NCBI GenBank assembly: GCA_964397775.1
Contig: CAYNKL010000004.1
Span: 1 to 64,000 of the forward strand
Origin: Allosediminivita sp964397775
GTDB taxonomy: Bacteria; Pseudomonadota; Alphaproteobacteria; Rhodobacterales; Rhodobacteraceae
Reading direction: 5' to 3'
DNA length: 64,000 bases
Below the pieces are notes generated by a model. The model saw only the letters and a program-made list of their open reading frames with translations, ran no database searches and was not told the origin of the DNA. How positions within the stretch are numbered: the first letter of the stretch is position 1; every line of letters begins with the position of its first letter. Below are positions 53,630-63,068 of the stretch, in pieces. A program made the translations under genes and the position numbers.

Positions 53630-56600
53630 GTGGCGCGCGCGATCCCCGGCGGGGCCGGCGGCATCCTCGGCTACTTCACCCGGCATCGCACGCTGTCCAA
53701 CCTCCTTCTGGTCCTGCTGCTGGGCGCCGGGCTCTTTGCCGCGCCGCAGATGCGGGCGCAGTTCTTCCCCGACACGATCATCGACGAACTCGACGTGGAC
53801 GTCATCTGGGAGGGCGCCGGGGCCGAGGACGTGGATTCCGCCATCGTGCAGCTGCTCGAACCCGCCCTGCGCGCGGTCGAAGGCGTCCAGAGCACCGAGG
53901 CCCGCTCCAGCGAGGGCCGCGCCTCGATCGAGATCGAGTTCGAACCCGGCTGGGACATCAACCGCGCCGAAGACGACGTGCGCAGCGCCGTGGACGGCAT
54001 CAACAACCTCCCCGAGGATGCCGAGGATCCCGAGGTCAGCCGCAGCTACTGGCGCGACAGGGTGACCGATCTCGTCATCACCGGGCCCGTCGGCGTCGAC
54101 CAGCTCGCCCGCTTTGCCGACGGGCTTATCAACCGGCTCTTCGAGGACGGCGTGACCCGCACGACGATCCGCGGGCTTGCCGCGCCCCAGACCATCATCG
54201 AGGTGCCCTCGGTCAACCTCATCGCCTACGACATCACCATGCGCGAGATCGCAGCCGCCATCGCGGGCGAAGTCGACGCCTCGCCCGCGGGTGACGTGGG
54301 CAACGGCGGATCGCGGGTCCGCGCGGGCATTGAGAAGCGCAGCGCGGATCAGATCGCCGAAATCGCCCTGCGCTCCAACCCCGACGGCACCAACCTGACC
54401 GTGGGCGACGTGGCCGACATCCGGGTCGAGGGCATCGACCGCGAACGCAGCTACTTCGTGGGCGAAAACCCCGCCATCTCGATCCGCGTCGACCGCTCGG
54501 ACAAGGGCGACGCCATCGCGATTCAGCGCCAGGTCGAGGAAACCGCCGCCGAGTATGCCTCCTCCCTCCCCGAGGAGGTCCGCATCGACCTGATCCGCAC
54601 CCGCGCCGAGGCGATCACCGGGCGGCTCGACCTTCTGCTCGACAACGGGCTGACCGGGCTTGCGCTCGTGGTGGTGCTGCTCTTCCTCTTCCTGAACGCG
54701 CGCACCGCCTTCTGGGTGGCGGCGGGCATTCCCACCTCGATGCTGGCGGCGCTGGCCTTCATGTATGTGGGGGGCCTCACCATCAACATGATCTCGCTCT
54801 TCGCGCTGATCATCACGCTGGGCATCGTGGTGGACGACGCCATCGTCGTGGGCGAACACGCCGACCACCTCGCCAAGCGGGGCCTTGCCCCCTTCGACGC
54901 CGCCGAAACCGCGGCGCGGCGCATGGCGATGCCGGTCTTCTCGGCCACGCTGACCACGGTCATCGCCTTCTTCGGGCTGACCGTCATCGGCGGCACCTTC
55001 GGCAACATGATCGCCGACATTCCCTTCACCGTGATTGCCGTGCTGCTGGCCTCGCTGGTGGAATGCTTCCTGATCCTGCCCAACCACATGGCCCATGCCA
55101 TCGGCGCCAGCGACCGCCAGCACTGGTACGACATGCCCTCGCGCGTAGTGAACCGCGGCTTCGTCTGGGTGCGCGAAACTCTCTTCCGCCCCTTCATGGC
55201 GGGCGTCATCCGGGCCCGCTACGTGGTGCTTGCCCTGGGCGTCGTCGCGCTGGCCTCGCAGGCGGCGCTCTTCATCCGCGGCGACGTGCAGTGGCGCTTC
55301 TTCAACTCGCCCGAACAGGCCTCGGTCACCGGCAACTTCGCCATGGCCCCCGGCGCCGTGCGCGAGGACACGCTCGAACAGATGCGCATGCTGCAGCAGA
55401 CCACGCAGGAGCTGGGCGCCGAATATGAGGATCGCTTTGGACGCAACCCGCTGCTCTATGTCCTGACCGAAATCGGCGGCAACGCCGGTCGGCCGCTCGC
55501 GGGGGCCGACAGCAAGGACGCGGACCAGCTCGGCGCCATCTCGATCGAGCTGATCGAGGCAGACCTGCGCCCCTATTCCAGCTTCGAGTTCGTCGCCGAA
55601 CTGCAGGAACGCGCCGAACAGCACCCGCTGGTCGAAACCATCAGCTTCCGCGGCTGGCGGTCGGGTCCGGGCGGCTCGGCGCTCGACGTGCAGTTCTTCG
55701 GCGCCGATGCCGAAACGCTCAAGGCCGCGGCCGAGGATCTCAAGGCCGCCGTCACCCAGTTCCCCGAGGTTTCCGCCGTCGAGGACAACCTCTCCTACGA
55801 CAAGGAAGAGTTGATCCTGGAGCTGACACCGCTCGGCGCCGCGCTCGGCTTCGACATCGACAGCCTCGGCAGCATCCTGCGCAACCGCCTCGGCGGGATC
55901 GAGGCGGCGACCTATCCCGACGGGCCACGCAGCGCCGCCATCCGGGTCGAACTGCCCGAGGGCGAGCTGACAGCCGACTTCATGGAGCGGATGCAGCTTC
56001 CCACCGCAGACGGCAACTACGTGCAGCTCGCCGACATCGTCAGCGTCACCCAGCGCACCGGCTTCTCCACCGTGCGCCGCGAAAACGGCACGCGCCTGAT
56101 CTCGGTGACCGGCGATATCGACATGGAGGACGCCGCCCGCGCCGCCGACATCGAGCGCGCCCTGACCGAGGACATCCTTCCCGCCATCGCCGCCGAACGG
56201 CAGGTGGCTTTCCAGTTGTCGGGCCTCTCCGAGGAAGAGGACGACTTCCTCACCGACGCCCGCAACGGGCTCATCATGGTGCTCGCCGGCATCTACCTCG
56301 TGCTCGCCTGGGTCTTCGCAAGCTGGACCCGCCCGCTGGTCGTCATGGCCGTGATACCCTTCGGCCTCGTCGGGGCAATCTACGGGCATTACCTCTGGGA
56401 GGTGCCGCTCAGCCTGTTCACCGTGGTGGGTCTGCTGGGGATGACCGGGATCATCATCAACGATTCCATCGTGCTGGTCGCCCAGATCGACGAATACGCC
56501 GAGGACCGCGGCATCATCGCCGCCATCATCGACGGCGCGGCCGACCGCCTGCGCCCGATCTTCCTGACCACGGCCACCACCGTCCTGGGCCTCGCCCCCC

Positions 56601-57010
56601 TGCTCTACGAAAGCTCCTCGCAGGCACAGTTCCTCAAGCCCACGGTGATCACGCTGGTCTACGGCCTGGGCTTCGGCTTTGTCCTGGTGCTGCTCGTGGT
56701 GCCGGCGCTCGTGGCGGTGCAGCACGACCTCGGCTCGCTCACCACCGCCGCCCGCCGCGCGCTGCGCTTCCGCCGCGCGGGTGTGCGCGCGCTGATGGGC
56801 GGCGCCTTCGCGCTGGTGCTGGGCTGGCTTGCGGTGACGCTGGGCTGGGTCGCCGTCACCGGCGCCCTGCCCGCCCCGCTCGCGGGCCTGCTGGCCATGT
56901 CCCCCATGGCCGCAGCTTTCCTGCTCTTCCTTGGGGGTGTCGCGGCGGGCTGCCTTGCCGCCTACATCCTGGGCGCGATCCTGATCCTGTCACGCCGCCG
57001 CCCCGCCTGA
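53630..57010 (+). CDS. RND efflux transporter permease
   Basis: The 1126-residue inner-membrane pump begins at a GTG 4 nt after the adaptor stop. It shows the RND architecture: TM1 (LSNLLLVLLLGAGLF), a porter domain, TM2-6 containing the proton-relay GIVVDDAIVVGEHADH, a second porter domain and TM8-12 (LLGMTGIIINDSIVLVAQ). Two further hydrophobic segments after about residue 1050 extend the usual C-terminus. The substrate range is unknown. It is expected to use a TolC-like channel from elsewhere. Confidence 0.94.
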   Translation: MARAIPGGAGGILGYFTRHRTLSNLLLVLLLGAGLFAAPQMRAQFFPDTIIDELDVDVIWEGAGAEDVDSAIVQLLEPALRAVEGVQSTEARSSEGRASIEIEFEPGWDINRAEDDVRSAVDGINNLPEDAEDPEVSRSYWRDRVTDLVITGPVGVDQLARFADGLINRLFEDGVTRTTIRGLAAPQTIIEVPSVNLIAYDITMREIAAAIAGEVDASPAGDVGNGGSRVRAGIEKRSADQIAEIALRSNPDGTNLTVGDVADIRVEGIDRERSYFVGENPAISIRVDRSDKGDAIAIQRQVEETAAEYASSLPEEVRIDLIRTRAEAITGRLDLLLDNGLTGLALVVVLLFLFLNARTAFWVAAGIPTSMLAALAFMYVGGLTINMISLFALIITLGIVVDDAIVVGEHADHLAKRGLAPFDAAETAARRMAMPVFSATLTTVIAFFGLTVIGGTFGNMIADIPFTVIAVLLASLVECFLILPNHMAHAIGASDRQHWYDMPSRVVNRGFVWVRETLFRPFMAGVIRARYVVLALGVVALASQAALFIRGDVQWRFFNSPEQASVTGNFAMAPGAVREDTLEQMRMLQQTTQELGAEYEDRFGRNPLLYVLTEIGGNAGRPLAGADSKDADQLGAISIELIEADLRPYSSFEFVAELQERAEQHPLVETISFRGWRSGPGGSALDVQFFGADAETLKAAAEDLKAAVTQFPEVSAVEDNLSYDKEELILELTPLGAALGFDIDSLGSILRNRLGGIEAATYPDGPRSAAIRVELPEGELTADFMERMQLPTADGNYVQLADIVSVTQRTGFSTVRRENGTRLISVTGDIDMEDAARAADIERALTEDILPAIAAERQVAFQLSGLSEEEDDFLTDARNGLIMVLAGIYLVLAWVFASWTRPLVVMAVIPFGLVGAIYGHYLWEVPLSLFTVVGLLGMTGIIINDSIVLVAQIDEYAEDRGIIAAIIDGAADRLRPIFLTTATTVLGLAPLLYESSSQAQFLKPTVITLVYGLGFGFVLVLLVVPALVAVQHDLGSLTTAARRALRFRRAGVRALMGGAFALVLGWLAVTLGWVAVTGALPAPLAGLLAMSPMAAAFLLFLGGVAAGCLAAYILGAILILSRRRPA

Positions 57011-57026
57011 GAGCGCCTGAAGACCC

Positions 57027-57815
57027 TCAGCCGGTGCAGCCGCGGATATCCACCGCGCGGCCCTGTGAGAGCACCGTGAACCGCAGGCCCTTGCGGTCGA
57101 GTGCGAAGGCCCCGCCGCCGGCGTGCTTCAGCCGCGAGCTCACCAGAAGCTGCCCGCCGGTCCAGACAGCGTCAGGCTGCGAGGCCCAGACCTGCGGATC
57201 GGCGGTTTCGACCACTGTCTCCACGCCGGGGCCCGGGCGCGCCATGGGGATCCGCGCCTGCAGCTCGATCCCGCCGCTCGCCGGCCGCACCTCGCAGCGC
57301 ACCTGGCCGATGCCGGCTTCGTCCGCGCTCAGCGGCCGGTCGGCCAGCGCCGCCGCAATCACCGGGTCCACCCGCGTCGCCGCCGCCGGCAGGGCCGCGC
57401 CCGTCCGCAGCTGCCGGGGCACGCAGACATCGCTGCAGACCCCCAGATCGACCTCGAGCCGCAGGGTCACGTCGCGCGAGGGATCGATCGGCGTCACCCG
57501 CAGGGGCAGCGTTACACCCTGCTTGTAGCCCAGCGACCGCATCCCCGACTGGTAGAAGACATGCGGCGCCGGCCAGTGCACCCGCACCGACCGCACATTC
57601 GTGCTGCCCGCCCAGTCGAAGACAGGCGGAATGCCCGCATCCCCCGGCGCCCGCCAGTAGGTTTTCCAGCCCGGCGCCAGCGTCAGCCGAAGCCCGGCCA
57701 TGTGCTCGCCATTTGACATCCGCCAACCCGGCTTCAGGTCAGCCGACACGATATCGCCCTGCGCGAAGACGCGCAGCGGCACGAGCATGAGGAAGACGAG
57801 GAGAATACGCCACAT
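57027..57815 (-). CDS. DsbD alpha-domain-like periplasmic protein
   Basis: The 262-residue protein has a signal peptide (MWRILLVFLMLVPLRVFAQG) and matches the disulfide-reductase DsbD N-terminal-domain family: LTLAPGWKTYWRAPGDAGIPP, then a Cys pair in GVCSDVCVPR (C-x3-C). It lacks the membrane and thioredoxin parts of full DsbD, so it is probably a periplasmic redox partner of another protein. It converges with the RND permease. Confidence 0.9.
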   Translation of the reverse strand: MWRILLVFLMLVPLRVFAQGDIVSADLKPGWRMSNGEHMAGLRLTLAPGWKTYWRAPGDAGIPPVFDWAGSTNVRSVRVHWPAPHVFYQSGMRSLGYKQGVTLPLRVTPIDPSRDVTLRLEVDLGVCSDVCVPRQLRTGAALPAAATRVDPVIAAALADRPLSADEAGIGQVRCEVRPASGGIELQARIPMARPGPGVETVVETADPQVWASQPDAVWTGGQLLVSSRLKHAGGGAFALDRKGLRFTVLSQGRAVDIRGCTG

Positions 57816-57954
57816 GCCTGATCGGATGGCGGGAATCGACTGAAATGAAAAGTCACGTTCCAGAGATAGCGCGTGTTGAGGCAGGCCTCCGCACCGCCCT
57901 TGCACCCCGCGACGCAGGGCGCCATGGTGTCGGGACAGCCGCGAGGAACTCTGC

Positions 57955-58524
57955 ATGACCGACGCGCCGACCACCCTGACCGGCCAGATGCTCATCGCCA
58001 TGCCGGGCATGGGCGACCCGAGGTTCGAACACGCCCTCGTCTTTCTCTGCGACCATTCCGAGGAAGGGGCCATGGGGCTGATCGTCAACAAGCCCTCGCC
58101 CGAGGTCGACTTTGCCGCCCTGCTCGAACAGCTCTCCATTGAGGGGGCCGAGAACATGGCAGGCCAGCAGGTGCACTACGGCGGCCCGGTCGAGATGGGC
58201 CGCGGCTTCGTCCTGCATTCGCCCGACTACAGCTCGATCGTCACCACGCTCGAGGTCAACGACGACATCCACATGACCGCGACGCTCGATATCCTTGAGG
58301 ACATCGGCAAGGGCCGCGGTCCCGAGCGCCGCCTGATGGCGCTCGGCTATGCCGGCTGGGGCCCCGGGCAGCTCGAAAGTGAACTCGCTCAGAACGGCTG
58401 GCTCACCTGCGATGCGAACGCGCGTCTGGTTTTCGACCTGCCCGACCACGAGAAATGGCAGGCCGCGCTGGAATCCATCGGCGTCGCCGCGCTGGCGCTC
58501 TCGTCCGAGGGCGGCCGGGCCTGA
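57955..58524 (+). CDS. YqgE/AlgH family protein
   Basis: The 189-residue protein matches the family throughout: GQMLIAMPGMGDPRFEHALV, then EEGAMGLIVNKPSPE and YAGWGPGQLESELAQNGWL. GAGGAAC lies before the ATG. These cytoplasmic proteins are widespread, with no established biochemical role; AlgH was named for an effect on alginate genes in Pseudomonas. A flavoprotein gene follows 4 nt later, so they are co-transcribed. Confidence 0.95.
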   Translation: MTDAPTTLTGQMLIAMPGMGDPRFEHALVFLCDHSEEGAMGLIVNKPSPEVDFAALLEQLSIEGAENMAGQQVHYGGPVEMGRGFVLHSPDYSSIVTTLEVNDDIHMTATLDILEDIGKGRGPERRLMALGYAGWGPGQLESELAQNGWLTCDANARLVFDLPDHEKWQAALESIGVAALALSSEGGRA

Positions 58525-58528
58525 CACC

Positions 58529-59263
58529 ATGACCACAACGCTTGTCGTGACGGCCGCACCCGGCCCGACCTCCTTCAACCGCGCCTGGGCACAGTCCAGC
58601 ATCGACGCGGCCCGCGCCTTGGGGCACGAGGTCCTGACCTCCGATCTCTATGCCATGGGCTTCGACCCGGCGGAACGCGGCGCGCATTACGGCATCGACG
58701 GGCCCTTCGACCCGCTCAAAGCCCAGGCCGAGGCCCCGACTCCGCCCGACGCGGCGGCCGAGGCCGAAAAGGTCCGCGCTGCGGACAACATCCTTTTTCA
58801 CTTCCCGATCTGGTGGTTCAGCCCGCCCGCGATCCTGAAGGGCTGGACCGAACGGGTGCTGTTGCACGGCCACCTGCACGACGTCCCCAACCGCTTCGAC
58901 GCGGGGCGCCTGCGCGGCAAGGTCGCGCTCTTCTGCGTCACCGGCGGCGCGCAGGAAACCGAGGTCGGCCCCGGCGGCAAGGAGGGACGGATCGAGCTCC
59001 TGCTCTGGCCGCTCGCCTATACACTGCGCTATTGCGGGATGGATATCGCCGCCCCGGTTACCGCCCACGGCGTGCACGGCTACCACCGCGGCGACCGCAA
59101 GACGGCGCTCGAAGCCCGGCTGGCAAAGCTGCTCGCGGCACAGCGCGACGTGATCGCGGGCCTGCCGGACCGTCCCCGCTGGGGCTTCCACCCCGACAGC
59201 GACTTCGACGAAACCGGCCGCCTGCGCGACGGCATCGCGCCGCTCTCGCCCTTCCACGGCTAG
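58529..59263 (+). CDS. NAD(P)H dehydrogenase (quinone)-like flavoprotein
   Basis: The 244-residue protein has the flavodoxin-like fold of NQO1/MdaB enzymes: TLVVTAAPGPTSFNRAW, then the NQO signature FHFPIWWFSPPAILKGWTER and CVTGGAQE in the FMN/FAD site. It probably reduces quinones or other electrophiles by two electrons with NAD(P)H. It is 4 nt downstream of the YqgE gene. Confidence 0.9.
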   Translation: MTTTLVVTAAPGPTSFNRAWAQSSIDAARALGHEVLTSDLYAMGFDPAERGAHYGIDGPFDPLKAQAEAPTPPDAAAEAEKVRAADNILFHFPIWWFSPPAILKGWTERVLLHGHLHDVPNRFDAGRLRGKVALFCVTGGAQETEVGPGGKEGRIELLLWPLAYTLRYCGMDIAAPVTAHGVHGYHRGDRKTALEARLAKLLAAQRDVIAGLPDRPRWGFHPDSDFDETGRLRDGIAPLSPFHG

Positions 59264-59318
59264 AGCGTCCGTTCTCTGCGTCCCCCGGATCGCTCCGGGG
59301 ACCGCAGGATGTCACGCC

Positions 59319-60419
59319 TCAGGCGAAGCGCAGGATCGGCTTGATCGCCTCGCCCTTCTCCGAGGCCTCGATCGCCTCGTTGATCTGCTCGAAGGGGAAG
59401 AAGGTGACCAGCTTGTCGAAGGGGAAACGCCCCTGCTGCCACAGCGCGATCAACGTCGGGATGAAGACATCGGGGTTCGATTCACCTTCGATCACCCCCA
59501 TCAGGCGGCGCCCGCCCGACAGGAAATGCGACTCGTTCAGAACAAGCTCGGCCTCAGAGGAAGAGACGCCGACGATGGCGCAGGTCCCTTTCGGCGCCAG
59601 AAGCTCCACCGCCTGCCGGATCACCTTGGCGTTGCCCGTGGTGTCAAAGGCATAGTTCACGCCGTAGCCCGTGATCTTCATGATCTCGCCCGACACATCG
59701 TCGGTCTTGGCGTTGAAGACATGCGTGGCGCCCAGCTCCTTGGCCAGCTCCAGCCGGCTGTTCACCATGTCGACGACGATGATCGTCGTGGCGCCCTGCA
59801 CCACGGCCCCCATCACGCCCGACAGGCCGACGCTCCCCGCACCGAATACCACGATGCTACTGCCCGGCGTCACCGCCAGCGCGTTCATCACGGTGCCGGC
59901 GCCGGTCTGGATGCCGCAGCCCAGCGGCCCAAGCTTTTCCAGCTCCACGTCGTCGCCAACCTTCACGATGTTGGCCTCATGGCAGATCGCATGGGTCGCG
60001 AAAGAGGACTGGCCGAAGAACATCGACCCGATCCGCTCGCCATCGCGCGAAATGCCCCGAGTCCCGTCCGGGCGCATTGCCGCCATGTTCATCGCGCCAA
60101 AGTTGTGGCAGTAGACGTTGTCGTGGTTGGCGCAAGCAGGGCAATGGCCACAGCTGTCCATGGTCATCACGACCTGATCGCCCGGCTTCACCTTGGTGAT
60201 GGCGCTGCCCACGCGCTCGACCGTGCCGGCGCCCTCGTGGCCCAGAACGACCGGGAACTCGGTTCCCATCAGGCCCTCCATGACGGCCATGTCCGTGTGG
60301 CAGACACCGGTTGCGACCAGCTTGACGAGGATCTCGTCGTCACGGGGATCGTCGAGTTCGACTTCCTCGATGGACAGGGGCGCGTTGACCTCGCGCGCGA
60401 CGGCGGCAGTAATCTTCAT
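59319..60419 (-). CDS. Zinc-dependent aryl/benzyl-alcohol-type dehydrogenase
   Basis: The 366-residue MDR enzyme shows the catalytic zinc ligands (Cys40 in ATGVCHTD, and GHEGAG), a structural-zinc Cys set (CGHCPAC...YC), and the NAD-binding VFGAGSVGLSGVMGA. The text is most like aryl-alcohol or S-(hydroxymethyl)glutathione-type class III dehydrogenases; the substrate is not certain. AAAGGAA lies before the ATG. It is monocistronic, with an 82-bp repeat element in its upstream region. Confidence 0.92.
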   Translation of the reverse strand: MKITAAVAREVNAPLSIEEVELDDPRDDEILVKLVATGVCHTDMAVMEGLMGTEFPVVLGHEGAGTVERVGSAITKVKPGDQVVMTMDSCGHCPACANHDNVYCHNFGAMNMAAMRPDGTRGISRDGERIGSMFFGQSSFATHAICHEANIVKVGDDVELEKLGPLGCGIQTGAGTVMNALAVTPGSSIVVFGAGSVGLSGVMGAVVQGATTIIVVDMVNSRLELAKELGATHVFNAKTDDVSGEIMKITGYGVNYAFDTTGNAKVIRQAVELLAPKGTCAIVGVSSSEAELVLNESHFLSGGRRLMGVIEGESNPDVFIPTLIALWQQGRFPFDKLVTFFPFEQINEAIEASEKGEAIKPILRFA

Positions 60420-60618
60420 GACTATTTCCTTTCGTCCACTCTTACAAAGGGGACACGCGAAGCGCCGTCCCCTGTGTAGATCTGGGTGGTCGCCCGGGAA
60501 ACGCTACAAGCCGCTCGTGCGGACGGACAGCCACCGGAGAACACATTTGGCTGAGCATGGGTCGCGGCATATCCGGGCCCGCCCAACCCGTGAAATTCTT
60601 CCGAGACGGGCTCTGCCC

Positions 60619-60730
60619 GGGCGGACAAAGCGGGACAAAGGTGAAAATCTGGTAAAATCAAAATCCTAAGTCATTGAAATTATTGACGTCAAAAATGTCC
60701 CTGCCCGGGACACCCCCGCCTGTCCCGGGC
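60619..60730. repeat. 82-bp element copy C with extra GGGACA-type half-sites
   Basis: The core element lies at 60631-60712 on the + strand. It keeps CGGGACA at 1-7, TGTCCC at 66-71 and CGGGACA at 76-82, but its inner sites have drifted (GGTAA, CCTAAG). An extra GCGGACAAAG precedes it and TGTCCCGGG (60721-60729) follows. It lies between the divergent dehydrogenase and acetyltransferase genes; no other gene is seen in this 377-bp gap. Confidence 0.8.
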
Positions 60731-60796
60731 CGGCTTGCACCGCGCCGCCGCCTGTGCCAGCCGAAACGCCAACCGATCCGAGACCGGAGAGCCCCG

Positions 60797-61258
60797 ATGT
60801 CAGACCTCACCCTGCGCCGAAACGCCCCCTTCGACCTCGCCCCGCTGGCGGCGATCCTGACCGACCGCGACGATCTCGCACTGGTGAACCCCAACGCCAA
60901 GCATCCCTTCGATCCGCTCGAGTGGCAGGAGAAATGGCTGGCCGAACCGGACGACGAATCCTTCTACATCCTCGACGGCGCAGGCCACGAGGTCGGCTTC
61001 TTCGCCCTGCGCGTCGGCGTCGGCCCCGAGGTCCGTCACCTCACCTACGTCTTCGTCACCGAAGAGGCCCGCGGCGGCGTCGGTGCCCGCATGGCCGAGC
61101 TGGTCGAACAGGCGGCCCGCGAACTCGGCGCGCTCACCGTGACCCTCAAGGTGGAGACCGACAACGCCCCCGCCCTCAACGCCTACCTCGGCGCCGGCTA
61201 CGAGGAACTCTCCCGCCGCGGCGGCATGGCCACCATGCGCCTCGACCTCGGGGACTGA
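60797..61258 (+). CDS. GNAT family N-acetyltransferase
   Basis: The 153-residue protein has the GNAT fold: an acidic strand HLTYVFVTEEARGGVGARM containing the acetyl-CoA pyrophosphate loop (R-G-G-V-G-A), and ETDNAPALNAYLGAGYEE as motif B. The acceptor is unknown. GGAGA lies before the ATG at 60797. It is divergent from the zinc dehydrogenase across the copy C element, and ends just before a short tandem repeat at the 3' end of the dehydratase gene. Confidence 0.92.
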   Translation: MSDLTLRRNAPFDLAPLAAILTDRDDLALVNPNAKHPFDPLEWQEKWLAEPDDESFYILDGAGHEVGFFALRVGVGPEVRHLTYVFVTEEARGGVGARMAELVEQAARELGALTVTLKVETDNAPALNAYLGAGYEELSRRGGMATMRLDLGD

Positions 61259-61280
61259 GGGCGAGGCTCGCCCAAGGCCT

Positions 61281-61318
61281 CAGTGGTTGTGCCTGGGATC
61301 AGTGGTTGTGCCTGGGAA
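61281..61318. repeat. 19-bp tandem duplication at the end of the dehydratase gene
   Basis: CAGTGGTTGTGCCTGGGA occurs at 61281-61298 and again at 61300-61317. The stop codon of the dehydratase (61299-61301) is formed at the junction, so the duplication leaves the protein end unchanged but repeats the last codons behind the stop. Confidence 0.85.
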
Positions 61319-63068
61319 GCGTGCGCGCGATCCGATGGAAGCCCTTGGCAGATCGCAGCCCTGCCCCATCGCTGAGCTGCGAGGCCTCCTGCCGGAAGAT
61401 CTTCTGCCAGGGCGTCTGCGAGACTGGAACCTGCGGCGCCGTCTCCTGCCTGCGCCGGTTCAGCTCCGCCTCGTCGACCAGCATGTCGCAGCGCCCGGAA
61501 TTGAGGTCGATGCGGATCGTGTCGCCGCTCTGCAGGACGGCAAGCCCGCCGCCATCCGCGCTTTCGGGCGAGGCGTGGACGATCGAAGGACTGTCCGAGG
61601 TGCCCGATTGCCGCCCGTCACCGATGGTCGGCAGGCTGGAAATCCCGGCGCGGATCAGCCGGTCGGGCGGCTGCATGTTCACCACCTCTGCCGCCCCGGG
61701 CCAGCCCAGCGGGCCCGACCCGCGAATGACCAGGATCGAGCGTTCGTCAACCTCCAGCGCCGGGTCGTTGATGCGGGCGTGGTAATCCTCCGACCCGTCG
61801 AAGACCACCGCGTTCCCCTCGAAGCAGTTCTCCCGGCCGGGCTCCGACAGGAACCGGCGGCGGAAGTCCTCGGAAATCACGCTGGTCTTCATGATGGCGA
61901 AATCGAACAGATTGCCGGACAGCACACGGAACCCCGCGCGCTCCATCAGGGGCGTGTCATAGGCACGGATGACCTCGCGGTCGCGCGCCTCGCAGCCCTT
62001 CAGGTTCTCGCCGATGGTCTGGCCGGTCACGGTCGCGCAGCCCGTTTCCAGCACGCCCGCCTCGGCAAGTTCCCACATGATCGCGGGCACGCCGCCCGCG
62101 CGGTGGAACCGCTCCGACAGAAAGCGCCCGGCGGGCTGCACGTCCGCCAGAAGCGGGATGTCGTAGCCGTGGATCTGCCAGTCCTCGTGGCGCAGCTCCA
62201 CCCCGGCGGCCTCGGCGATGGCGGCAAGATGCGGCTGCGCGTTGGTCGACCCGCCGATTGCCGCATTGACCCGGACCGCGTTCAGGATCGCGTCGCGCGT
62301 CAGGATCTTCGAGGGCAGCAGGTCTTCCTCGACAAGCTCCACCGCACGCTTGCCGGTGCGATAGGCCATCTGGCCGCGCTCGCGGTAGGCGGCGGGAATG
62401 GCGGCACAGCCGGTGAGCGACATTCCCATGGCCTCGGCGAGGGCGTTCAGCGTCGAGGCGGTGCCCATGGTGTTGCAATGGCCGATGGAAGGCGCGGACT
62501 CCAGCGCCGCCTCCAGGAATTGCGCCCGGTCGATCTCACCCGCGGCATAGCGGCGGCGCGATTTCCAGATGACCGTGCCGGACCCCGACAGCCGCCCCTC
62601 GTGAACCGAATCGAGCATGGCGCCACCGGACAGTACGATGGCCGGGATATCCACCGTCGCCGCCGCCATGATCGCCGCCGGTGTGGTCTTGTCACAGCCG
62701 GTGGTCAGCACGACCCCGTCCAGCGGATAGCCGTGCAGCAGTTCCACCAGCCCCAGGAAGGCCAGGTTGCGGTCCAGCGCTGCCGTGGGCCTGCGGCAGT
62801 TCTCGAAGATCGGATGGGTGGGAAACTCGATGGGAATCCCGCCCGCATCCCGGATCCCGTCCCGCACCCGCTTGGCCAGGTCGATGTGATGGCGGTTGCA
62901 GGGCGACAGGTCGCTGCCCGACTGCGCGATGCCGATAATCGGCCGCCCTTCGGTCAGCTCCTCGGGCGTCAGCCCGTAGTTCATGAAGCGCTCCAGGTAG
63001 AGCGCCGTCATGTCGGCGTGATCCGGGTTGTCGAACCAGTCCTGGCTTCTCAGACGCCGCTTGCTCAT
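61299..63068 (-). CDS. IlvD/Edd family sugar-acid (pentonate-type) dehydratase
   Basis: The 589-residue enzyme has the three Fe-S Cys of the family (Cys57 in SPCNRHH, Cys125 in TTGCDKTTP, Cys198 in GHCNTMG) and Lys127, the usual carbamylated metal-ligand. Length and text fit the arabonate/xylonate dehydratase branch rather than dihydroxy-acid dehydratase IlvD. Its start overlaps the stop of a FAH-family gene, so both serve a non-phosphorylative sugar-acid route giving 2-keto-3-deoxy acids. The sugar is not fixed. Confidence 0.92.
   Translation of the reverse strand: MSKRRLRSQDWFDNPDHADMTALYLERFMNYGLTPEELTEGRPIIGIAQSGSDLSPCNRHHIDLAKRVRDGIRDAGGIPIEFPTHPIFENCRRPTAALDRNLAFLGLVELLHGYPLDGVVLTTGCDKTTPAAIMAAATVDIPAIVLSGGAMLDSVHEGRLSGSGTVIWKSRRRYAAGEIDRAQFLEAALESAPSIGHCNTMGTASTLNALAEAMGMSLTGCAAIPAAYRERGQMAYRTGKRAVELVEEDLLPSKILTRDAILNAVRVNAAIGGSTNAQPHLAAIAEAAGVELRHEDWQIHGYDIPLLADVQPAGRFLSERFHRAGGVPAIMWELAEAGVLETGCATVTGQTIGENLKGCEARDREVIRAYDTPLMERAGFRVLSGNLFDFAIMKTSVISEDFRRRFLSEPGRENCFEGNAVVFDGSEDYHARINDPALEVDERSILVIRGSGPLGWPGAAEVVNMQPPDRLIRAGISSLPTIGDGRQSGTSDSPSIVHASPESADGGGLAVLQSGDTIRIDLNSGRCDMLVDEAELNRRRQETAPQVPVSQTPWQKIFRQEASQLSDGAGLRSAKGFHRIARTLPRHNH

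Noticed and set aside
53399..56725. Long minus-strand frame opposite the RND permease
   Set aside because: The product is Gly/Asp/His-rich with no recognisable domain, while the + strand encodes a complete RND transporter.
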